Below are positions 35,353 through 47,142 of a stretch of 64,000 nucleotides of DNA, in pieces (positions within the stretch are counted from its first letter, which is position 1; each line of letters starts with the position of its first letter). Origin of the DNA: Pachypanchax playfairii (taxonomy: Eukaryota; Chordata; Actinopteri; Cyprinodontiformes; Aplocheilidae); contig SSNP01000095.1 in the NCBI GenBank assembly GCA_006937955.1, positions 663,502 through 727,501 of the forward strand, written 5' to 3'. The position numbers and the translations under genes are program-made. The notes under the pieces were generated by a model. It had not been told where the DNA came from and searched no databases. It saw only the letters and a list, made by a program, of their open reading frames with translations.

Positions 35353-38300
35353 TATAAACTAAAACAACTAGAAGCTGCAAAAAAAATTTCTAATACACAA
35401 AAGCATTTGTTGTAATTTCTGCAGCCTGTAAACTTGACCAAACAAAGTAAGTTATAATTTAAAACAGCCAAAAGAGACACTTGTAAGTCTATCAAAATAC
35501 TGTAATTAAAAAGTTCTTCTAATTTAAAAGTGTAGGATGTTCTGCTCAACTGAGAGATTTAATTAATTTGATTTAACAAAACTTTCTTTGACTTTAACAG
35601 CAACTCAGTGGTGGTTTTTGATGACTGGCTCCTGTCAATCAGCACAGCCAGTAAAAATGTGCCAAAAATGGCACTAAAGAGGAACTCACATTTCTGGGAC
35701 CTCAGGTTGTACGGGGAACATGAAATGCTGCAAATATACATTCAGAACCAAAAACAAGCCAGAAAAACTTGCTGTGCATCATCAAACATGAACAGAAGTT
35801 GTAAGAGGTCATCAAACGTCAGGCGAAAAATCAAATCACAACAATGATTTATTGTCACCTTTAATTCTCAAGTACAGGCTGGTTAGTTGATACGGAGCTG
35901 AAGGACGTGGCTGAGAAACTGTTGTTCCATATTCCTCATCAAAACAAAAACATTTAATTATGATGCAAATCTGTAAACTCAAATAATAAAATAAGGAAAG
36001 ATTTTACTTTCTTTACAGTGTAGCAACAAGTGTTATGAGTCAGAATCTCAAATCTCACCTTAAACTTGAATTTTATTTTATTTATGTTCTAACTTAGATT
36101 TGAGAAACAGACTAAATTGGGTTAAAAAAGACTTTATTATGTAACTTAAAGTTTTTGTTGTCTAACAGAAGTCATTTTATTGTTTAAAATCCCACAGTAG
36201 ACCAGTAAATCAGTTGCATGGACTTTTAATTAAACTTTATAAAATGTGCACAATTAAAAAGAACAGGAACAAGTAATATTGTTTAAATCTTAGATATTAA
36301 AGAAATAAACCAGGAAGTGCACAGACACACAGCATTTTGCATAAATTAATGATGTAGTTTTGGAAACTCTCAGGTGCCGACTGAAGGACCAGCAGCAGAA
36401 TTAGGTTTGTTTTTTCTTGCTGTTTGGTGTTAACAGACAGAAGCCTAATGTTTGGTACTACCATCGTGTAGCCTGTTTGATTGTGGGAAGCAGGTGTCTG
36501 TTAACGTGGCCTTTCAGACTGAATTTAGTCTGTAACTCACTTCCCCCTGGACCCCAGGTTCCCCCTTCGTTTCCCAGCAGAGCTCCCTCCCACCTCGCTG
36601 CATGCACGAGACTCTACAGAGAACAGCCACTACATGCAGAACTGCTGCATAAAGTCTTGTTTTTAATGCATTTTACTGGAAGATATTTCGTCTTTTCTGT
36701 GCTGGTTTGCTCTGCTCCCTCCCACCCACCACCTCTGCAGCTCCCCTCTCTCCTTCCAGACCTAAACTCTCTTCCTTCCTGCCCTCTCGCAGCTTCCTGC
36801 TCCGGCTCTTATCACTCCAGAAAACGTGACACAGTCTCAGCCTCGTCAAACCAACACTAACCTCCTCGGTCCTCCTTTTCTCTTGACTATCACCTCCTTA
36901 AATGGAAGTATTTTGGCTTCGATGGGGTCTGGGTGCTTACAGAAGTAGGTGAGGGGATGTCACAGAGGCCCCCGTCACACCATCTGGGCCAAATCTGTTA
37001 ATGGACTTATTTATTATAAACAATATGGCCTTAACTTCACAGCCTACAGAGGAACAATAAATCTGAAGAGGCCAGGCATGTTTTTATTTATGTATTTATT
37101 TATCTGAAAGGAAGCGTGGGGCACATTGGGACATTATCAACTCGTTTTCCTTTGAGGGGTTTTCCTCTGCGCTTAGGAAATTGCCTACTTTGATTTACTC
37201 AGTAAATCTGTGCCCTGTGATACGGAGACAGGAGACCGCCCAAGGCCAGTGTCCTAAAGGATCGTTTGAAGTGGGGTTCAATGGAAAGGTTATGAACAAT
37301 TAATATCTTACTTGTTGTATTTAACTCTTTGAACAACCTCAGTTAGGAGAAATAGAGAGTAATTCAGACCCAATTTACAAATGGCTAGTATGAACAGGGT
37401 GAAGCCCAAAGATAATCATTGTTGTTTTTAAAATACTCTTATTAACAAAAATTTCATTACAAAACATCACAAAGTCATAAATTTCACTCGGTATGTCTAA
37501 TCGACCTTTTGCTGGCCCCGCCCCAAAAACGGCCATTGACCAATCACACAATTGTTACTATGTGAACAGGTCCGACAAACATTAATTCCGAACAAGATGG
37601 TGAAGCGGTACTCCAACATCTACTAGGAGCTCGGTGCTGCTCAGAGCTCCCACGGGGGGGGGACGCGGTCCACCTGCGGATGAGCGTGAGCTGGCTCGGG
37701 ATTGCCCATTGGTGTGGGCAATGCAGGGGGTGAGCTTCAAAGGTGCTGGCAGCTGGGAGTGCTCGCCAGCTGCACGGGAAGCTGGCTGAAAGCGGACTGG
37801 CGCCACTCAGAGCTGATCAGGAAAGAGAAAGATGATCAAGGCTGGTACGATTTGGAGGATGTCACGAAGGTTTTCTCTAAAAATGTCACTGACACGCATG
37901 CAAATATCTCTTTCAGTCATGATAATCTGTCGCGCTGGTTGTTTTTGACGGGCATAGCAACAGTAACTAAGAGGGTGGGACTCGGCTAAAGGTCAATTAC
38001 ATGTATTTCTACGGTTATTTGTATGAGCCAGTAGCAGCTAGCTTGCTAGCTGTAGCACTTCCTGTCCTGTGGGAATATCATCACATTCCCCCTGTAAAGA
38101 CGTAAAAATAATCGAAGATTAAAGGTTTAAGAATTATATTAGCATGAACTGTTGTGAATTTTTTAAGCCTATACTTGTTTTATATGGTAGAAATCAACTA
38201 TCCCGCTCAGTTTAGCCATTAGCTTGTCCGGCTCAGAGCTAATCAATATTTTCCCCAAACTAAAGTTGCTTAAAAAGACAAGCGATAACATGCAAACTGT

Positions 38301-39230
38301 TCACAACCTTTCCACAGATACCCACAGATCTGAACTATCTGTTTACATTTAAAAAAACTTAATTCAAAGTCACAATACTCTTTAACATGAAATCCCTAAA
38401 AAGCACAATCGAAATAAAACCCACTGCAGTTTGTGTTATGTTTTCACTTAATAAAAATTATTAAAAGTTCTTGCAGACTCACAACAGCATCTTTAGTGAT
38501 GTTTCTTTTAGGCTGTATTTGTTGTTTTCCGTTTACAATGCTGCTTAAAAGTCTGCTGAAGCGTGATAGAGCTTGTGTTATTGTAAGGCCACAAGGCCAT
38601 CTGATAAGTCCTCTTTCACCACAGCCTGCAGCGATAACACATGTTCTGGATGATATCAGACCCAAAGAACCTGCTACTGCACAAGGTGCAACATTTTTTA
38701 CTGCAAAATCCACGAGCATTGATCAGAAGATCAGGCTGGCACTTCTCAGCTGCAGATGGAGCATTCTCCTGGGTCTCCATTGTTTTCCATTCTGCAGTAT
38801 GTCAGCACAGGTAGCAGGCTTTTGTCTCAGTGCACTCAGTGATGATATCAAGAGGGACTTTCCCCAAGTTTCCTGATGGGAGATTTTCCCATGTATTTAT
38901 ATGGGAATAATTACAGGAATACCATTCAGCTGACTGTTCTGCCACAGTATCTGCTGTAGATTTAATTTCTCAACATTTTTACTGACTTATGGATGACGCA
39001 TTACAGACTCTTAATATAGAAAATGCTAAATATCTACAATAGCACCTTTAGCTCAGCACACGCAAAATGTATTTACAGTAAAGACAAATAAATGCTGATT
39101 GAATAAATATGTAATCCCTCCCACTTAATCAACTTACCCATCAACAGAACTCTGTTTAGAGTAACAGAAACGTTTGGATTTTTCAAACATGTTACCAGGT
39201 CTGAAAATCATGATAATAATTTTTTTTGTC
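35353..39230. other. Intergenic with repeat-like and GC-richer segments
   Basis: 35353-36400 is AT-rich with nothing recognised. 36500-37280 is GC-balanced with a C-rich run and a non-repetitive stretch at 36950-37270 that could be a conserved element. The 147-codon frame at 36417-36860 has no family resemblance. 37322-38345 looks like a transposon-related unit: it opens CTCTTTGAACAACCTCAGTT, similar to the inverted arms at 50646 and 51055, and contains a promoter-like CG-rich part with ATG at 37597 that meets a stop after nine codons. 38350-39230 shows nothing convincing. Confidence 0.4.
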
Positions 39231-39239
39231 TGTTTTTGT

Positions 39240-39610
39240 ATTATTTTGTTGCTAGATAGACTGTGACTCCTCCCTGTATGTTGATTCATTTTCTGTTATA
39301 ATGAGTCTAATTATGATGGTGTCATCTCCAAATATAATAATCTTGTTTGTGTGCTTGTTTGCTGTCGTAGGAGAGAGACAGAGGAGAGGACTCAGCACAC
39401 AGTCCTGTGGGACGGCGCTACTAACTCTCTGTGAACGATCAGTGAAGAAGTCTTTGATCCATGTGCGGATGTGAGAGGAAGAGCCCAGATCCAGCAGATA
39501 GATAAAACATCTGGTATGACTGTGTTGAAGACTGAGTGGAAGTCATAAGAGCATCCTCGTGTCGTTCCACTGGTTTTCCAGATGACTCAGCAGCGTGGAC
39601 AGAGACGATC
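39240..39610 (-). pseudogene. LINE reverse-transcriptase fragment (L2-like)
   Basis: Read on the minus strand, the region translates in shifting frames to pieces of a non-LTR reverse transcriptase: a phrase like DFHSVFNTVIPD, then PQDCVLSPLL (normally PQGCVLSPLL), then FGDDTIII, where the catalytic FADD motif is expected, and ENESTYREE. Frameshifts separate these pieces. The clade (L2-like) is a best guess from the motif wording. Confidence 0.7.
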
Positions 39611-39736
39611 ACAGAACATTAATAAGCTCCTCAGCAAGTGTGTCAGTGTTTGAATTCAAAATATACATGTTTAAAATATTTTACAGAAAAAAGACACCGA
39701 CTTTCTAAATAAAATTTCCAATAAAATTAACTGCTC

Positions 39737-40315
39737 TTAAAAAGGCCCTTCCATTAAAAACTGTTTTTCTGAGGTTTCTGTTGAATATTTTAGCTCCACA
39801 GATGTTCTTACCTTCATAATGGGTGTGAAAACAGGTCAACAACTTCTCTTTCAGTTTTAATCTCTCAAACTACGCAGGTGGTGATAAAACCCGAGTTCGA
39901 ACGGCCTGTATCTGTTTTGTCACAACTCCTTTGTTTGTTAGTATTCGGCATCTCTCACTTTTGAAACCACACCTAGCATGCTGCTGGCTAAAAGCTGTAG
40001 CATAAGACGTAGCAAACAGGAAGAGACGACGTCTGACGTTACCATGTGCAGTGGCCTATGCTAGCCTATGCTCTCATAGGCTAGTTTGTTAGCCAATCAG
40101 AGGCCAGCAAATTCGAATACTGAGTATGAACGAGCTGCTGACGAAGCAGCCTGACGGAAGGAGCCGGAACCACCCGGATTTTAACACAGACAGATTGAAA
40201 CGTCTGTTAATCAGTGTTTCCTGACGTTTTTTAGATATAAAATGTTTCATATTACTGGTTAATACTTAAGAAATAACCACAAAGTCCTGAAAAGTGTATG
40301 AAATGGTTTCTTTAA
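39737..40315 (+). mobile_element. TTAA-flanked MITE, copy 1 (piggyBac-like)
   Basis: TTAA occurs at 39737-39740 and 40312-40315. Just inside are inverted ends AAAGGCCCTTCCAT on the left, and on the right the inverse of AGAAACCATTTCAT. The body matches copies at 46603 and, inverted, 60306. TTAA duplication is the hallmark of piggyBac-type insertion. No coding capacity. Confidence 0.7.
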
Positions 40316-40961
40316 ACAAGTAAATCTGTTGCATGTTAATAAGATCTCATAAATGTATCAAAGGTTTTGGTGATTAATGTTATAAAAAGAAAAATTAAAT
40401 AGCAGAAAATCTAAAATAACAAGGTTAATATTTTAAGAAAAGTTGTAGGAAATACTTGGAGGAAGGGAATTATCTGTAAAACAATTAAATGAGAAAACCT
40501 TCCTTACAGGTAAAAATCCTGTTTATTAATTAAATATCTCCTGAATCACTGGAAATATTTTAATTAAACTTTTCAGATATTAATCATTTGTAACACATCT
40601 TCAACAAAAGCTCTTTTGAAGTTGATCCAATAGAAGATGTGTTGGTACTGGGACTATTCAAGTCCCATGAGATTACGTAAAATCTTTTGAAACTGTGCAT
40701 GACGTTATATTCTTGATGACGTTGACTCCATCATTTCTGTTCGATCTTTCTTTAAACTCAGTTATGAGAGGCGGTGGATGATGTTCACTCCTTTAAGGAA
40801 TTCCAGTCCTTTAACTTATCGAGCTTTAGCGGTTTCGATGGGTGGATTTTCTCATTTCCCCAAAATGTGTAAAATTCCTTCATCCTGACGCTTCAGCGCC
40901 CCTCTGTTGCACTATAACCTCTGGGTGGGCAGTGAGCAGATATTGATGAGAACTATCAATG

Positions 40962-40995
40962 GTTCATTTACACAGAGCATTGTGTGTAAATGAAC
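40962..40995. repeat. Perfect 13-bp inverted repeat, 8-nt loop
   Basis: GTTCATTTACACA at 40962-40974 is complemented by TGTGTAAATGAAC at 40983-40995. It is repeated in the duplicate block at 44070-44103. No terminator or MITE context was seen. Confidence 0.8.
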
Positions 40996-43411
40996 TGAGG
41001 AGATAATCTCATCAGGTGAACTCTGACACTGAGAGGTTTAGGCAAACACAGAGGCTCCTTGAAGTTTATAGGCCTCAAATCTGAGATAAAGCATTGATGA
41101 AGTGATGTGATGGCGTCCGTTTCACTCTGACTGAAGTGGAAAACAGATAACGCTCATTTTAAAGATATGACGATCAAATATGTCATTGTCGCTTTGTTCC
41201 GAATATTTAAAAATAAAAAGGTGACGGTACAGTTTTCACACCTGATTTGGATTGTTTTGTTAACTCGACACATCTGGCTGAGATTCATCTGAGTCTGAGT
41301 TACAGTGCGTTCCAGAAGGATTTCATTCAACCCTGAAGAAGGAATCTGAGAGAAAACGTGTGCAAATTTAAATAATAGTGAGTCGGTTCTTGTTTCTATG
41401 CAGCTTTGGTGTAAAAGGAACAACACAGGGAGGAAGCACTCACACACAAGTGCATTTCCTCTATAAAACCACAGCTGTGTGTGAAAACAACAGAAAGGTG
41501 CATTCCTCAGTCATGTCTCTTACTTTAGCTCAATAAACGGCAGCCGTTAATGTAAGTGCACATGCCTTTACTCTCATTTCTGCATTTAAAAACTGGACTT
41601 TTGGCTGCAGGTGTAATTTAAAGACTCGAATCATTAAAAGATTCTTAAAAATCAAAAGTTAGTGGTGATGCAGGTTTAAGGAGCTCATTAACCGCGGCAC
41701 TATAAAAGAGAAGTTGCTGCACGTATGAGGAACTTCCAATCGTGAGTTTTGGAGTATTTGTTCTGTAATCTCCAGAAATGACACTGCATTATTTCACAAC
41801 AAGAGGAAAAACTATAAAAAGTCCCAAATCAAACTGGTCTTATGATCTTCTTTCCCCCACTCACACACCCCGGGATGAGTTTTTCTCTTATCTCGTGCCT
41901 CTGAAACTTCCTTGCTTACCTCCATTGATCCAGATTCCAGCTAGCTGCGATGCCACTGATCACACTCGCTGTTACTGATTGACGCTGACCACCTCTGGAC
42001 CAACGCTCTGCCCTTTTGGCACCCTTGGGGGTATCAGTGGTTTGTTCTGTGGTGATGCTTTAGTGCTTTAACAAGGCAAAGGCCACACATGAAAGGATTC
42101 AGAATATGCGAGGAAGCGTGAAATCAATCCACATTTCGTCATAAACAAAGGCCTCACTGTGTTAGCAAAATCTCACACTCATAATTTAATCAGATAGTTT
42201 TCATCATCAAAACGCTGATTTTCATATTTTCCATTTGGCACAATATCTTTCAGATTCACCATCGTGTCACTGTAAAAACCGATTAGATGAACTGAAGGAA
42301 TTCTTTGGGTGGAGGGGTCGAAAGCAGGCCAAAAAAACTATAATCTGAGTTGATTTAATCTCTAATTATAATCTATCATTTTAAAATCAATGTGCAGGAA
42401 TTGCTGGAAATTAGACACTATTTGTTTAGGACAATTTTATTTGTTCACTTGATGAAAAAAAACGTCAATATGTAGGTAGTTTAAAATGACCTTTAAAGTT
42501 ATTTTTAGTTCATAATCATGTGCCAAGGCTGAAGAGAAAAAAAAAGACCCAAAATAGTGAAGTCTTATCAGTTTGGAAATGATCGTAGCACCACTGGAAA
42601 CAATGCAGAGGCATGATGGGAGTCGAGCTTGACCCTAATAATGCGACTGGTCTGTCAAGGAACCTGGAGAACAGGAAGTCGGCCATACCTCTGCCTCCTT
42701 GGATAAAGTCATTAAAATGATAAACATGGGCTTCAATTTGCCTCCATCAGGACAATGAGCTGCTCGCCTGCCGGGAGGATTCTGTACTTTCAATAATAAT
42801 CGTCATGAGAATACAAACTGACCTAAAGTAGGTACATTCTTTTGTTTTATTCTACTCGTGATCATTTGTTTTTGAAGAATAAAAGCTGAACTGTAAATTT
42901 TTACCAAAAGATTTTATTCAAGAGCATCCATCTCAAACTTCCTGATTTCACCTTGACCTGCAAGTCGTGCTGCAGGTGTGCACACGTTATTTGTCAACGT
43001 GCAGCAATCAGTTGAAACTGCTGCCTTTGTTTAGTTGTGACTCATCAATTTTTCCCTAATAGGAATCTATTTCTTTGATTTTATTGGTCAATAAGAAACA
43101 AAAACACTGCGGTGTTTGAGAAGGAATCCTTTATTTGAAGTTGTTTGGTTTGGTTTAGACTTTCTGAGTTCTATGATCACATAAAATGAAGTTAGACATC
43201 ATTAACTACTTATTTAGGTTCAGGAAAACATTTAAACTTACCTCGAAAAAATGTGATTCCCAAATTTCATGTACTGATACCAGAAAAAGGGTTTCATATC
43301 TATTTTAAATTTCACATTAACGGTGGGCACGGATGATAGCAGACACCGGCTATTGTATCACGGACACAGAGGGGCGGGACTTAAAGGTGCAACACATTTT
43401 TTTACCTCAGG

Positions 43412-43462
43412 AAGTTAAGTTAAGTTAAGTTAAGTTAAGTTAAGTTAAGTTAAGTTAAGTTA
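43412..43462. repeat. (TTAAG)n array, runs into the gap
   Basis: About ten AAGTT/TTAAG units end at the N run, a typical assembly breakpoint. Confidence 0.95.
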
Positions 43463-43472
43463 NNNNNNNNNN
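43463..43472. other. Assembly gap (10 N)
   Basis: Ten ambiguous bases, a conventional placeholder of unknown true size, between a pentanucleotide array and the second copy of the 3.1-kb block. Confidence 0.98.
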
Positions 43473-46400
43473 TTTTGGTGATTAATGTTATAAAAAGAAA
43501 AATTAAATAGCAGAAAATCTAAAATAACAAGGTTAATATTTTAAGAAAAGTTGTAGGAAATACTTGGAGGAAGGGAATTATCTGTAAAACAATTAAATGA
43601 GAAAACCTTCCTTACAGGTAAAAATCCTGTTTATTAATTAAATATCTCCTGAATCACTGGAAATATTTTAATTAAACTTTTCAGATATTAATCATTTGTA
43701 ACACATCTTCAACAAAAGCTCTTTTGAAGTTGATCCAATAGAAGATGTGTTGGTACTGGGACTATTCAAGTCCCATGAGATTACGTAAAATCTTTTGAAA
43801 CTGTGCATGACGTTATATTCTTGATGACGTTGACTCCATCATTTCTGTTCGATCTTTCTTTAAACTCAGTTATGAGAGGCGGTGGATGATGTTCACTCCT
43901 TTAAGGAATTCCAGTCCTTTAACTTATCGAGCTTTAGCGGTTTCGATGGGTGGATTTTCTCATTTCCCCAAAATGTGTAAAATTCCTTCATCCTGACGCT
44001 TCAGCGCCCCTCTGTTGCACTATAACCTCTGGGTGGGCAGTGAGCAGATATTGATGAGAACTATCAATGGTTCATTTACACAGAGCATTGTGTGTAAATG
44101 AACTGAGGAGATAATCTCATCAGGTGAACTCTGACACTGAGAGGTTTAGGCAAACACAGAGGCTCCTTGAAGTTTATAGGCCTCAAATCTGAGATAAAGC
44201 ATTGATGAAGTGATGTGATGGCGTCCGTTTCACTCTGACTGAAGTGGAAAACAGATAACGCTCATTTTAAAGATATGACGATCAAATATGTCATTGTCGC
44301 TTTGTTCCGAATATTTAAAAATAAAAAGGTGACGGTACAGTTTTCACACCTGATTTGGATTGTTTTGTTAACTCGACACATCTGGCTGAGATTCATCTGA
44401 GTCTGAGTTACAGTGCGTTCCAGAAGGATTTCATTCAACCCTGAAGAAGGAATCTGAGAGAAAACGTGTGCAAATTTAAATAATAGTGAGTCGGTTCTTG
44501 TTTCTATGCAGCTTTGGTGTAAAAGGAACAACACAGGGAGGAAGCACTCACACACAAGTGCATTTCCTCTATAAAACCACAGCTGTGTGTGAAAACAACA
44601 GAAAGGTGCATTCCTCAGTCATGTCTCTTACTTTAGCTCAATAAACGGCAGCCGTTAATGTAAGTGCACATGCCTTTACTCTCATTTCTGCATTTAAAAA
44701 CTGGACTTTTGGCTGCAGGTGTAATTTAAAGACTCGAATCATTAAAAGATTCTTAAAAATCAAAAGTTAGTGGTGATGCAGGTTTAAGGAGCTCATTAAC
44801 CGCGGCACTATAAAAGAGAAGTTGCTGCACGTATGAGGAACTTCCAATCGTGAGTTTTGGAGTATTTGTTCTGTAATCTCCAGAAATGACACTGCATTAT
44901 TTCACAACAAGAGGAAAAACTATAAAAAGTCCCAAATCAAACTGGTCTTATGATCTTCTTTCCCCCACTCACACACCCCGGGATGAGTTTTTCTCTTATC
45001 TCGTGCCTCTGAAACTTCCTTGCTTACCTCCATTGATCCAGATTCCAGCTAGCTGCGATGCCACTGATCACACTCGCTGTTACTGATTGACGCTGACCAC
45101 CTCTGGACCAACGCTCTGCCCTTTTGGCACCCTTGGGGGTATCAGTGGTTTGTTCTGTGGTGATGCTTTAGTGCTTTAACAAGGCAAAGGCCACACATGA
45201 AAGGATTCAGAATATGCGAGGAAGCGTGAAATCAATCCACATTTCGTCATAAACAAAGGCCTCACTGTGTTAGCAAAATCTCACACTCATAATTTAATCA
45301 GATAGTTTTCATCATCAAAACGCTGATTTTCATATTTTCCATTTGGCACAATATCTTTCAGATTCACCATCGTGTCACTGTAAAAACCGATTAGATGAAC
45401 TGAAGGAATTCTTTGGGTGGAGGGGTCGAAAGCAGGCCAAAAAAACTATAATCTGAGTTGATTTAATCTCTAATTATAATCTATCATTTTAAAATCAATG
45501 TGCAGGAATTGCTGGAAATTAGACACTATTTGTTTAGGACAATTTTATTTGTTCACTTGATGAAAAAAAACGTCAATATGTAGGTAGTTTAAAATGACCT
45601 TTAAAGTTATTTTTAGTTCATAATCATGTGCCAAGGCTGAAGAGAAAAAAAAAGACCCAAAATAGTGAAGTCTTATCAGTTTGGAAATGATCGTAGCACC
45701 ACTGGAAACAATGCAGAGGCATGATGGGAGTCGAGCTTGACCCTAATAATGCGACTGGTCTGTCAAGGAACCTGGAGAACAGGAAGTCGGCCATACCTCT
45801 GCCTCCTTGGATAAAGTCATTAAAATGATAAACATGGGCTTCAATTTGCCTCCATCAGGACAATGAGCTGCTCGCCTGCCGGGAGGATTCTGTACTTTCA
45901 ATAATAATCGTCATGAGAATACAAACTGACCTAAAGTAGGTACATTCTTTTGTTTTATTCTACTCGTGATCATTTGTTTTTGAAGAATAAAAGCTGAACT
46001 GTAAATTTTTACCAAAAGATTTTATTCAAGAGCATCCATCTCAAACTTCCTGATTTCACCTTGACCTGCAAGTCGTGCTGCAGGTGTGCACACGTTATTT
46101 GTCAACGTGCAGCAATCAGTTGAAACTGCTGCCTTTGTTTAGTTGTGACTCATCAATTTTTCCCTAATAGGAATCTATTTCTTTGATTTTATTGGTCAAT
46201 AAGAAACAAAAACACTGCGGTGTTTGAGAAGGAATCCTTTATTTGAAGTTGTTTGGTTTGGTTTAGACTTTCTGAGTTCTATGATCACATAAAATGAAGT
46301 TAGACATCATTAACTACTTATTTAGGTTCAGGAAAACATTTAAACTTACCTCGAAAAAATGTGATTCCCAAATTTCATGTACTGATACCAGAAAAAGGGT

Positions 46401-46570
46401 TTCATATCTATTTTAAATTTCACATTAACGGTGGGCACGGATGATAGCAGACACCGGCTATTGTATCACGGACACAGAGGGGCGGGACTTAAAGGTGCAA
46501 CACATTTTTTTACCTCAGGAAGTTAAGTTAAGTTAAGTTAAGTTAAGTTAAGTTAAGTTAAGTTAAGTTA
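43473..46570 (+). repeat. 3.1-kb block, copy 2
   Basis: Duplicate of 40365-43462, continuing through the same array and on into unique sequence. This copy is joined to a longer TTAAG array and to MITE copy 2. Confidence 0.85.
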
Positions 46571-46606
46571 AGTTAAGTTAAGTTAAGTTAAGTTAAGTTA
46601 AGTTAA
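46520..46606. repeat. (TTAAG)n array, longer copy
   Basis: About 17 units, ending exactly where the TTAA-flanked MITE copy 2 begins. Every unit contains a TTAA. Confidence 0.95.
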
Positions 46607-47142
46607 AGAGGTCCTTCCATTAAAAACGGTTTTTCTGAGGTTTCTGTTGAATATTTTAGCTCCACAGGTGTTCTTACCTTCATAGTGGGTGTGAAATCAG
46701 CACAACAACTTCTCTATCAGTTTTTATCTCTCAAACTACGCAGGTGATGATAAAACCCGAGTTCTCCCGAGTTTGAACGGCCTGTATTTGTTTCATCACA
46801 ACTCTTTGCTCGTTAGTATTCGTTAGCTCCCGCAGTTGAAACCATGCCTAGCATGCTGCTAGCTAAAAGCTGTTAGCATAAGACGTAGCAAACAGGAAGA
46901 CAGACGTCGGATGTTACCATGCACAGCGGGGCAGGAAACAGTATACCTTGCTCTTATAGGCAAGTTTGTTAGCCAATCTGAGTCCAACAAATTCAAATAA
47001 TGAATATTAATGAGCGGCTGCTCGAAGCCTGACGAAGCCAGACGAATCTTGACGCAGAAAGGTCTGTTAATCAGTGTTTCCTAATGTTTTTAGGTTTAAA
47101 ATGTTTCATATTACAGGTTAATACTTAAGAAATAACCACAAA
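46603..47142 (+). mobile_element. TTAA-flanked MITE, copy 2
   Basis: Starts at TTAA 46603-46606 with AGAGGTCCTTCCAT and follows copy 1 until about 47142. The last 30 or so bases, including the right terminus, are missing and replaced by ATGTTAAGTTAAGTTAA. The element therefore sits in a TTAAG array on both sides. Confidence 0.7.

Larger units (their letters stand above)
40365..43462 (+). repeat. 3.1-kb block, copy 1 (abuts N gap)
   Basis: From TTTTGGTGATTAATG to the (TTAAG)n array, the sequence recurs at offset 3108 after the gap (43473-46570). I saw no differences in the lines compared, and the ORFs inside (41154-41447, 41778-41978) are identical in both. The block ends in a pentanucleotide array at 43412-43462. 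It holds a GC-balanced, possibly conserved stretch at 42590-42800 and a 13-bp inverted repeat at 40962-40995. No gene recognised. Most likely one real copy was assembled twice. Confidence 0.85.

Noticed and set aside
36417..36860. 147-codon ORF in the desert
   Set aside because: Rich in Pro, Ser and Leu from a C/T-rich tract; no motif or family resemblance.
38433..38876. 147-codon ORF in the desert
   Set aside because: Low-complexity hydrophobic start, no family resemblance, overlapped by a minus-strand ORF.
41154..45086. Identical 97- and 66-codon ORFs seen twice
   Set aside because: They are doubled because the 3.1-kb block is doubled, not because of selection; no family resemblance.
43463..46606. 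True recent tandem duplication of a 3.1-kb block
   Set aside because: Zero visible divergence and a placeholder gap favour an assembly error; kept as a finding about assembly instead.
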